From Kribbella italica (GTDB lineage Bacteria > Actinomycetota > Actinomycetes > Propionibacteriales > Kribbellaceae): a stretch of 64,000 nt of DNA. Shown here piece after piece: positions 1 through 8,039 of the stretch. Each line of letters opens with the position of its first letter. Within the stretch, counting starts at the first letter, position 1. The notes under the pieces were generated by a model. It worked only from the letters and a program-made list of their open reading frames with translations. It had not been told where the DNA came from and made no database searches. Both the position numbers and the translations under genes were made by a program. The stretch lies in the NCBI RefSeq assembly GCF_014205135.1, contig NZ_JACHMY010000001.1:5580001-5644000 (forward strand), read 5' to 3'.

Positions 1-3000
1 CCGGAGCCGTAGTCGATCGTGCTGAGCTGCCCAGCGGTGTTGTAGCCGAGCGTCTGGGTGGTGCGGGTGACCGGGTCGGTGACCGTTGCCGGGCGGCCGT
101 TGAGGTAGGTGAAGTCGGCGGTGCCGGCAGCGTCGATCCGCTGGGTCAGCTGGCCGTCGGCGTCGTAGCCCTGGGTCGAGGTTCCGGAGGGCCCGTCGGC
201 GCGGAGCAGCATGCCGCGGTCGTTGTAGTTGTAGGTGTTCGCGCCATCGATCGAGCTGCTCGAGGTGAGGCGTCCGGCGAGGTCGTAGGCGAGGTCCCGG
301 GTAGCCGTAGACGCCTCGGCGCCGGTCCCCTCCTCCTTCAGCAGCCGTCCGACGGCGTCGTAGGTGCGAGTGCGCTGGACTCCGCCTGGCGAGAGCAGCA
401 GCGACGAGTTGCCTGCCGCGTCGTACGAGGCCGTCCAGGTGCGGTCGGCCGGCGCCGGGTGAGCGGTCGTCGACGGTTCGATCACCTTCTCGGGCAGACC
501 GAGGGAGTTGATCGTGTACGTCGTGGAGTTGCCGCGCCCGTCGGTGTAGCGGGTGCGGTTGCCCGCGGCGTCGTACCCGTAGCCGATCGTGATCGACTGG
601 GTCGCCGTCACCGGGTCGACCTGCTGGGTCATCCGCCCGAGCGCGTCGTAGGTGTACGTCGTCGCGCGGTTGCCACTGGCCGGCGTCGAACTGACGAGGT
701 TCCCGTCAGCGTCGTACCCGAGCTGCGTCGTCCCCAGCGAGTTTTTCGCCGCATCGACCAACTTGCTCGACACGAGCTGACCAGCCTTGTTGTACGACGC
801 GATGCTGCTCCGACCGAGCCCGTCGCTGTTGCGGACCTGGCGGCCCGCGTAGTCGTAGCCCAGCTTGGTGAGGACGTTGTTCGGGTCGGCCGACTGTGTC
901 AGCTGACCGAGCGTGTCGTAGGTGTTCGTCGCGACCGCACCCGACGGCGCCTGGGCCTTCACCACGTTGCTCAGGTCGTCGTACGTCAACCGCGTCACGA
1001 AATTCCCGGCGACCGGCTTCCGCTCGACCGCAGTGGTCGTGACCGGACGGTCGAGATCGTCGTAGGTGTACTTCGTGACCGCGCCGAGCGGATCCGTCGC
1101 CGACTCCACCTCGCCGCTGGCCGTATAGGTCAACTTCGTGAGCGCCCGTTCGTCGTTCGTCTTGCCAGGGACGTCGATCTGGATCTGCCGGTTGAGGTGG
1201 TCGTAGGTGAAACGGGTGGCATTACCCCGCTCGTCGACCTGCGCGAGCACATTGCCGACGGCGTCGTACTCGAGCGTTGCCTTGGGCGTCAGCGCCTGCC
1301 CGCCGGGCGGCGTGTACGGCGACCCGGTAACCTCCGTGGGACGACCGAGCTTGTCAAAGGCCGTCGTGCTGATGTTGCCCAACGCATCCTTCACCGACGT
1401 CTGCTGCCCGAAGGCCCCGTAGCCCACGGCACCGGTCGGCTGAACAGCGGCGGCCGCTCCACCATTCTGCTCGGCCTGGACCTTCGGAGCTACGGTCCGG
1501 ACCTGGCGACCCAGCTCGTCGTACTCGAACTTGGTCGTGAAGTCCGCCTTGACCGCCCCGGTCACGTTGCCGCGCGGCTGGACCTCGGTGAGCCTCAGGC
1601 CACGCTGGTCGTAGGTCGACGAGGTCGTCAGCAACGACCCGTCGGTGTTCTGGACCTTGGTCTCGACAGGCCGGCCTGCGGTGTCGAAGACGTAACTGAC
1701 GACATCGGTCACGGTCGTCGGCCCGGCCAGGTCCGCGTTGGACCAAGCACCTGTGGTCTCGCGCTTGGTGACGTTGCCCGCGAGGTCGTGGGTGTCGGTC
1801 GTCCTGCGCTTCAGCGTCTGCGGGTCGGCGGTCGTGGTCGCCACCCGGCCCGCGACGTCGTAGGTGTAGTCGATCGTGGTCTTGCCGTTGTCGGTGACCG
1901 ATCGGGTCCGGTTGCCTGCCTTGTCGTAGGTGTTGTTCGCGAGGACGAAATCGCGGGCCGTCCCGTCCGGGTTGCGGAACCCGACCAACGCGGCCGTCTT
2001 GAGAGTGTCGTCGCCGTTGTAGGTATAGTTCGTGACCCGCTTCATCGCGTCGATGTCGACCGACTTACGCCCGGCAGGGTCGTACCAGGTGGTCTGCCGG
2101 ATCGTGTAGTCGACGCCCTCGGTCGGACCGTCCTCAGGAGTGTCCTCCGGATCGTCCGGAGTCTCGCCCGGCAGGTTGAAGTCGCGGATCTCGGTCAGCA
2201 GGTTGAGGTCGCTGTAGGCGTACTCGAACCGCGCGCCGTTCGCGTCCTGCGACCAGGTCTTGTTGCCGAACTGGTCGTAGCCCTGCTGGGTCTCCCGGCC
2301 AGTCGCGTCGACGCTACGGATCACCCGTCCGCGGTCGTCGTACTCGAAGCTGGTGACCCTCGGTTCGTCACCCGTCAGCAGATCCCTGGCCGTCGACTTC
2401 ACGACGTTACCGTCGTTGTCGTACTCGATCTCGCCTTTCTGCTGGTGCTTGTCACCCGTCACCGCGTCGGTCGTGACCGCCCCGGTGACACTGACGACGC
2501 GAGACATCTTGTCGTAGGCGTACGTCGAGGTGACGCCGGCCGGGTGACTGTCCGAGACCTGGGTCTCGGTGAGCTTGCGGCCGATCTCGTCATAGGTGTA
2601 CTTCGTGACCACCCCGGACGGAGCGGTCAACTGAACCAGTTGACCGTGCTGGTTGTAGAGGTACTGCGTCTGCGCAGTCGTCGTTGCCGTGACCTTGCTC
2701 GTCGACGTGCGGAGCAGACCGGCCGGCATCGGCTGGCCATCAGGACCGGTCGCAACGCCATCGGTGTAGGTGTAGTTGACCTCGCCACCGTCGGGGCTGC
2801 GTTCGACAGTGAAGTCACCAGCAGCGTTCAGCGACGTGCTTCGCCGGAAGGTGTCGTCGGTCGCGCTGCTCGATCTGCCGTCCCGATAGATCGCCAGCTT
2901 GTCCCAGCGTGGATCAAGCGCACCCCAGGCTGCGTTGGCGTGATAGACGTTGAACTCGGTGCGACAGTCCGTCGTGCCCGTTCGACAGGTCTTGGTCGAG

Positions 3001-6000
3001 GCGACGTTGCCTCGGGAGTCGTAGGTCATGCTGACTTCGGCTCCCACCTCGTTGGTCACCTTGGTCAGCACGCCGGTCTTGTCGTAGGTGAAGCTCCTGA
3101 TTCCGTACCCCGAACGCGGCCAGTCGACCGTCACGGCAGGCGCGGGGGAACTCGGGTGGTCCTCATCACGGGTGCGTGCGGCGATCGGCCGCCCTGCGCG
3201 CAGCAATCTGCCCGCGAGCGCGTCGTACTCGTAGACGTAGCTGCGATTCAAAGGATCGGTCACCCGCACGGTCCGCCGAAGGTCGGTCTCGCCACCGCTG
3301 ACCGTCGGCTGGCCGAGCTGCCATGATCCGCCGTTGGCGTCGACGTAATCGGTGATCCGGTCGTCGGCCGGGTGGTAGGACAGTTGAGCCAGCGTCCGCC
3401 CGGCCGGCGTGGTGATCGACGTCAACTGGTCGGCGGCCGTCTTACCCAGCTCGTAGTGGCTCTGGATCTCCTTGGCCGAGATCGGGTGGGAGTACAGCGA
3501 GACCTCGTCGATCAGCCCGTCGAAATACCGAGTCGTCTCGGTGCCCCATCCCGGCCAGTCGGATGCTTTGGCGGTCGCGGCCGCGCCGATCTGGCCGATG
3601 GGGAACGGATCGTTGTTGATCGCGCCGGTGTCGAGCCTGCCGACGAATGCGCCATCCAGGTGCACCGTCTGGCTGCCGTCGGAGGCGTTCAGCGCAACGT
3701 GGTGCCACTGGTTGTCGTTCACCAGAGCCGACGAGGTGATCGGCGCGGCCGCTCCCTGCCAGAACTGGCCTCGGAGCTTGCCGTCGTTACCGACGTACAG
3801 CAGCGGCATCCCGGCCGTCGGTGTCGTCCCGATCACCTTGTTCTGGTACCCGATCAAGGGCTGCGAGCCCGCGGCGCCGGTCTTGAACCACAGCTCGACG
3901 GTGGCGTCACGGCTCCGGTTCACCATGCCGTTCTTGAGCCCGACGAACGACTTCGCTGCCGCTCCACCGAACCGGACCGACTTGTCGGCGTCTGCCACGC
4001 CCGCCAGCGGCGACTCCTGACCAGCCACGGTTCCGCTGTGGAAGCCGTCGTCGCTACGAGGTGCGATGTCGACCTCGTTCAATGCGGTCCGCCAGGGTTC
4101 AGACAGCCGGTAGTAGGCATCGGGCTTGCTGTCCAGCACCGCGCTGCGATAGTGCGAGCCCTGCTCGAATCCGTACGTCGTGCACTTCTGCTCGGAGTTG
4201 CACGCCTTGGTCAGTGCGTCGCCGGTGTACTCGTACGTCCACGTCAACGGCGTTCCACCGACCGGCTGGGTGCTGACCGACGCGACGTGCTGACCGTCCT
4301 GTGTCCAGGAGAAGGTGAGCTTGCGGCCGGCGCCGTCCTGACTCGCGACCGACTGCAGCTTGGCCGTGACGTCGGCGCTGTCGTACGTCAGGACCAGGGG
4401 CTTGCCCTGCGCACCGGAGATCTTGCTCAGCCGGCCACTGGTCGCAGCGAACTCGTACTTCGTGCCGGGCGCGATCTGCAGGGACCACGGGCCGGAAATC
4501 GCGCCGGTCAGAATCGCCTTGGACCCTCGCGGACCGGCATAGCTACCGTCGGCGTTGCGCGCGAACCGGACCTGACGTCCATCGGGGTAGGTCACCAAAG
4601 CATGGAACGGGAAACCGCTCTCGGTCTTGACCCGCATGTCATAGCGGCTCGACCAGCCCGCACCGAACAGTCCATCACGACGCGGGTCGAGACTGTTGTA
4701 CGTCCGCGCCACGTTGAGCTCAGGCCCCGCAACTGGTACGACGACATCCAGCGCCGCCGTCGTGTAGTTGCCGGCCTGAGGATCGAAAGGCTTGTCCCCT
4801 GGCTGAGCCTCACTGCCGGCCAGGTGCGACGTGATCACCGGCTGCGGAACGTCGGTGAACATCGTGATCGGCTGAATGGTCTTCACCACACCGTCGTTGT
4901 CGCGGATGTAGGGCCGCCACTGGTACTCCTTGTTCCAGGCCAACTTGCCGAACGGAATGGCCCAGGTCTTGGCCGCGCCGTAGTCACCACTGGTGAAACA
5001 GCCAACCCGAGGGTCCGCGCCAACGACCTCGCAGACCTCGAACCGGTACTGGATGCTGGATTCGGGCGCATCGGGATCAACCGCATCGGCCCACAACTGC
5101 GGTCGCAACGTAGTGGCCTGCGCGCCATTCAGCGGCCAGATCCCCGCAGGATCCACCACCGGCGGAACGTTCTTCACCACGATACGGATGCGGAGCGGAG
5201 CGATCCCCCAGTCGGTGAAGGTCCGCGGAGTACTGCCGTCCTGATGAACCATCGTGAACTCGATGTCGTACGTCGTACCGGCCGCGCTGCCCGGCAGTTT
5301 CTGCACCGACACCGGAAGCGTCATACCTCCCAAGTGCGAGACGATCGTCGGGAACTGGGTCTTGTGCGCGTTCTCGGTGTTCACCTGATTGCCCGCGGTG
5401 TCGAAAACCCGGTACGTCATGAAGTCCACGCCCGGCTGCCAGGTGTAGGCCCCAAGGTTCTTCACGTAGATCGGGAACTTGCCAGGCTTGTCCTGAGTCA
5501 CGAAGTCCGCCGGCGACTGCGGCATCTCCTGGTACGACGCCCGGTACGGCGAGTGCGTCACCACCAGTCGCGGCGGGTTCGCGGTGTCGACGCCCGCGAA
5601 CTTCTTCCATGACGCCGAGTCGTTCTGGTTCCGGGCACGCACCGCCAGGCCCCAGTTGTCACGCGTCCCGTCGGCCAGACTCTGGATCCAGTCGCGGCCC
5701 GCGGCCTGGAGCTCGATCGGCTGATAGCCCGCCTTGCACGCCGACGAGGTCTGGCCCGTCGCGATGTAGCCCTTCGCGAAACCCGCACCACCGAAGGCTG
5801 CGGGCGTCACCGGCGGACCGGGGAACTTGAGCTGCGCTTGCGGAATGTTCTGCCACGCCTGGGTGACACCGTGCACGTCGACCCACCGCGCAGCACACGA
5901 ACCGGATTCGTAGTTCAGCAGGTCGAGCCGAGCCGTGAAGACCTTGTGATAGCGCAGCGCCGGCACCAGACTCGGGAACGACAGGTATGACGCGAACACG

Positions 6001-7205
6001 TTCCAGCCGGTGCTCGGGCATCCCGTCTGGCCCGGTCCGGGCCGGCAGCCGATCTGCAGCGACTGCCCGCCGTCGATGCCGCCGTTGAGGCCGGTGCTCA
6101 CGGCGTAGCTCGGCTTCTGAGACTCCGTCCAGTAGAAGGTCGGGTCGACCTTGACCGGGTACACCCGCGCCGGGTCATCGAGCCAGGCGTCGTCGACGAC
6201 GACCTTGATCGCCGGCTTGCCGTCGACAGTGATCAGCTCGTACTCGATGGCAGTCGAGGTGGCCGGGCTGCCGTTCGTCGTACCGCTGTCCTCCATCACA
6301 CCGGCCGGGATCTTCCCACGCTGGACGCCGTTCTCGTCGGTAAGGACGACCTCCTTGCCGACCAGCGACGGCGTGAGGTTGTCGGTCAGCTGCAGCGGGA
6401 AGGTGTACGTCCGGCCGGCAGTCTTCGAACCGAGGATGATGGTTTCCTTGATCCCCGTCGGCTGCGACTCCAGCTCCAGGTCAGCACCCGGCGCCACACC
6501 CGGGAACAGGACCTTGTTCTCCGTCATCTGTCCGGCCACGTCTCCAGCTCCGGCCAGGCTCCAGCCAAAGTTGTGACCGTTACCCAGCTCCATCTGGACC
6601 AGCGGAGTGTTGTTCGCCTTGGGAGCGATCCACGAGTAGACCTCGTTCGAGATCACCTCCCAGCCACCCTTGCCGTCCGAGGGCGTCAGATCGGCGTTGA
6701 TCTTCGCCCACGAACCGTCCGGCTTCTTGAAGTTCAGCGGCCCCTGAGACAGCACCGTCGTCTCGGTCTTGTCGGCGTTGACGAACGTCTGCGAGAACCG
6801 ATCGCGTCGCTCGGGCAGTTCCTTGCTGGTCTTCTCACTGAAGCTGCCCGCAGGATCCTTGGGGGCCTCTGCCGCAACCACCTTCGGGGGTGCCTGCTCG
6901 ACCTTGTCCGCCGGCGACTTCACACCGGTCGGGAACATCGACCGCAGCGACGGCGGCGTCACTGTGTTCTTGCCAACCGGCGGCTCGGCCGTAGCGGGAT
7001 CCGTCGTACCAGCCTGCTGCGTTGGTGCCGAAGCCTCACCTTGCCCCGCCATTGCAGCCTGCGGCATCGCTGCCGCTGCGACGGTCGGCACGTTGGCAGA
7101 GCTGAGACCACTCAGCGGAACCGCCAAAGCAATAGCGATCGCGAGAGCCTTGCCGACCCGAACACGGGTACGTCGAACACGGGCGGACGGCCGGGACTTG
7201 GCCAT
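1..7205 (-). CDS. Secreted RHS/YD-repeat protein with LamG domain (3' end outside window)
   Basis: About 2,401 codons are open from the ATG at 7205 to the left edge with no stop. The N-terminus has basic residues followed by an Ala/Leu-rich signal peptide (about residues 1-40). Residues 350-540 look like the cysteine-containing DNRLRE-type domain common in actinobacterial wall proteins. Near residues 815-860 is a DUF6531-like RHS entry segment (ARTYNSLDPRRDGLFGAGWS). Residues about 1045-1245 form a LamG/concanavalin-like lectin domain (VELWFKTG, HHVALNASDG). From about residue 1325 the chain is tandem YD repeats of the type YTYDEIGRKLTET. Such proteins wrap into a hollow shell that often encloses a C-terminal toxin; that end is not visible. 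The start follows GGGGGAAACACC. The 290 nt before the next gene are non-coding, with no motif I can assign. RHS identity is very likely; any toxin role is unproven. Confidence 0.9.
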   Translation of the reverse strand, partial: MAKSRPSARVRRTRVRVGKALAIAIALAVPLSGLSSANVPTVAAAAMPQAAMAGQGEASAPTQQAGTTDPATAEPPVGKNTVTPPSLRSMFPTGVKSPADKVEQAPPKVVAAEAPKDPAGSFSEKTSKELPERRDRFSQTFVNADKTETTVLSQGPLNFKKPDGSWAKINADLTPSDGKGGWEVISNEVYSWIAPKANNTPLVQMELGNGHNFGWSLAGAGDVAGQMTENKVLFPGVAPGADLELESQPTGIKETIILGSKTAGRTYTFPLQLTDNLTPSLVGKEVVLTDENGVQRGKIPAGVMEDSGTTNGSPATSTAIEYELITVDGKPAIKVVVDDAWLDDPARVYPVKVDPTFYWTESQKPSYAVSTGLNGGIDGGQSLQIGCRPGPGQTGCPSTGWNVFASYLSFPSLVPALRYHKVFTARLDLLNYESGSCAARWVDVHGVTQAWQNIPQAQLKFPGPPVTPAAFGGAGFAKGYIATGQTSSACKAGYQPIELQAAGRDWIQSLADGTRDNWGLAVRARNQNDSASWKKFAGVDTANPPRLVVTHSPYRASYQEMPQSPADFVTQDKPGKFPIYVKNLGAYTWQPGVDFMTYRVFDTAGNQVNTENAHKTQFPTIVSHLGGMTLPVSVQKLPGSAAGTTYDIEFTMVHQDGSTPRTFTDWGIAPLRIRIVVKNVPPVVDPAGIWPLNGAQATTLRPQLWADAVDPDAPESSIQYRFEVCEVVGADPRVGCFTSGDYGAAKTWAIPFGKLAWNKEYQWRPYIRDNDGVVKTIQPITMFTDVPQPVITSHLAGSEAQPGDKPFDPQAGNYTTAALDVVVPVAGPELNVARTYNSLDPRRDGLFGAGWSSRYDMRVKTESGFPFHALVTYPDGRQVRFARNADGSYAGPRGSKAILTGAISGPWSLQIAPGTKYEFAATSGRLSKISGAQGKPLVLTYDSADVTAKLQSVASQDGAGRKLTFSWTQDGQHVASVSTQPVGGTPLTWTYEYTGDALTKACNSEQKCTTYGFEQGSHYRSAVLDSKPDAYYRLSEPWRTALNEVDIAPRSDDGFHSGTVAGQESPLAGVADADKSVRFGGAAAKSFVGLKNGMVNRSRDATVELWFKTGAAGSQPLIGYQNKVIGTTPTAGMPLLYVGNDGKLRGQFWQGAAAPITSSALVNDNQWHHVALNASDGSQTVHLDGAFVGRLDTGAINNDPFPIGQIGAAATAKASDWPGWGTETTRYFDGLIDEVSLYSHPISAKEIQSHYELGKTAADQLTSITTPAGRTLAQLSYHPADDRITDYVDANGGSWQLGQPTVSGGETDLRRTVRVTDPLNRSYVYEYDALAGRLLRAGRPIAARTRDEDHPSSPAPAVTVDWPRSGYGIRSFTYDKTGVLTKVTNEVGAEVSMTYDSRGNVASTKTCRTGTTDCRTEFNVYHANAAWGALDPRWDKLAIYRDGRSSSATDDTFRRSTSLNAAGDFTVERSPDGGEVNYTYTDGVATGPDGQPMPAGLLRTSTSKVTATTTAQTQYLYNQHGQLVQLTAPSGVVTKYTYDEIGRKLTETQVSDSHPAGVTSTYAYDKMSRVVSVTGAVTTDAVTGDKHQQKGEIEYDNDGNVVKSTARDLLTGDEPRVTSFEYDDRGRVIRSVDATGRETQQGYDQFGNKTWSQDANGARFEYAYSDLNLLTEIRDFNLPGETPDDPEDTPEDGPTEGVDYTIRQTTWYDPAGRKSVDIDAMKRVTNYTYNGDDTLKTAALVGFRNPDGTARDFVLANNTYDKAGNRTRSVTDNGKTTIDYTYDVAGRVATTTADPQTLKRRTTDTHDLAGNVTKRETTGAWSNADLAGPTTVTDVVSYVFDTAGRPVETKVQNTDGSLLTTSSTYDQRGLRLTEVQPRGNVTGAVKADFTTKFEYDELGRQVRTVAPKVQAEQNGGAAAAVQPTGAVGYGAFGQQTSVKDALGNISTTAFDKLGRPTEVTGSPYTPPGGQALTPKATLEYDAVGNVLAQVDERGNATRFTYDHLNRQIQIDVPGKTNDERALTKLTYTASGEVESATDPLGAVTKYTYDDLDRPVTTTAVERKPVAGNFVTRLTYDDLSNVVKAQAPSGAVATNTYDTLGQLTQSADPNNVLTKLGYDYAGRQVRNSDGLGRSSIASYNKAGQLVSSKLVDAAKNSLGTTQLGYDADGNLVSSTPASGNRATTYTYDALGRMTQQVDPVTATQSITIGYGYDAAGNRTRYTDGRGNSTTYTINSLGLPEKVIEPSTTAHPAPADRTWTASYDAAGNSSLLLSPGGVQRTRTYDAVGRLLKEEGTGAEASTATRDLAYDLAGRLTSSSSIDGANTYNYNDRGMLLRADGPSGTSTQGYDADGQLTQRIDAAGTADFTYLNGRPATVTDPVTRTTQTLGYNTAGQLSTIDYGS

Positions 7206-7495
7206 GGTGTTTCCCCCAGGGGCGTGGATGACCTTTTGACAGGCCCTGGGGTCCCCCGACCCCTCCAGCGGCGCCCGCGACCGTATCAACCCGCGACCCT
7301 CTGTCGCCACGAATGTGCAGGAAGCTGCAAATCATCCGAAATCTGTAACGCCGGGCCGGGCCACCGCTCCCAGCGAGCGGGAGGCCCTCATGAGGCCGCA
7401 GCTGATCGAGTTCGATCGAAAAGAGGGACGGGGTGCGGGTGGTCGGCCGAGGGTGTGGGGGTCAGTACAACCTCCGCCCGAAAGGTCGTTTCTGG

Positions 7496-7993
7496 ATGAG
7501 CAAGGTTCTCGGTATCACCAAGCGTGTTTTCGCTGTCGCGGCAGGCGTCATGCTGCTCGGAGCGGGAGTGGCCGGTACTGCTTCGGCGGCGCCGGCTCCG
7601 ACCGATCCGCGGAGCCTGGTGGGCGCCGGCGGCGGTGAGGCCGTCAAGGTTTCCGGCGAGGGGATGGCGGTTGCGGCGACGCCGCCGGCCGGCTGTGTCG
7701 GGATCTACACGAGCTGGGGCGCCACCTGCTTCCAGTGGGACGGCGACGACCAGTGGGTGGTCGACCTCGACGCGAACGGCTGGACCACGGTGGCCGGCGT
7801 CGACACCAACTACGGCAAGGAGCGCGACTGCGCGGCTCCGGCCGCGGCCGACGGCTGGAAGGAGTGCAAGTACGACCACCGCGAGGGCACCTGCGTTCGC
7901 TTCTTCCTGTACGAGAAGAAGAGCAACGGAACGCTGAACCGCGTCAGCGCGTACTCGCCGTGGTACAGCACCTCCAACGGCGCTCGCTGCTGA
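7496..7993 (+). CDS. Small secreted cysteine-containing protein, function unknown
   Basis: A 165-residue protein starting at the ATG at 7496, which places a normal Sec signal peptide (KR, then an Ala/Val/Leu core ending in ASA|AP near residue 31) at the N-terminus. An upstream in-frame GTG at 7433 would add an unnatural 21-residue extension. The mature part contains six cysteines, consistent with three disulphides, and is rich in Trp, Tyr and Asp in its second half (FQWDGDDQWVVDLD). I do not recognise a family. It is convergent with the NB-ARC regulator that ends at 8023, and the two share the hairpin at 7998-8039. Export to the cell surface or medium is inferred from the signal peptide. Confidence 0.75.
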   Translation: MSKVLGITKRVFAVAAGVMLLGAGVAGTASAAPAPTDPRSLVGAGGGEAVKVSGEGMAVAATPPAGCVGIYTSWGATCFQWDGDDQWVVDLDANGWTTVAGVDTNYGKERDCAAPAAADGWKECKYDHREGTCVRFFLYEKKSNGTLNRVSAYSPWYSTSNGARC

Positions 7994-7997
7994 GCTG

Positions 7998-8039
7998 AGC
8001 TCCCGTCCGCCCGGCCGGCTGGTCAGGCGGACGGGAGCT
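7998..8039. terminator. Bidirectional hairpin between convergent genes, overlapping a CDS end
   Basis: A perfect 14-bp stem, AGCTCCCGTCCGCC (7998-8011) with GGCGGACGGGAGCT (8026-8039), and a 14-nt loop. It begins 5 nt after the stop of the small secreted gene. Its right arm lies inside the last codons of the convergent NB-ARC gene. There is no T-run, as is usual for high-GC actinobacterial terminators. Confidence 0.65.

Noticed and set aside
459-5612. Long plus-strand frames of 955 and 746 codons
   Set aside because: They are mirror frames of the RHS gene on the other strand. The translations are Arg/Val-rich without domains, while the minus strand gives a coherent RHS protein.
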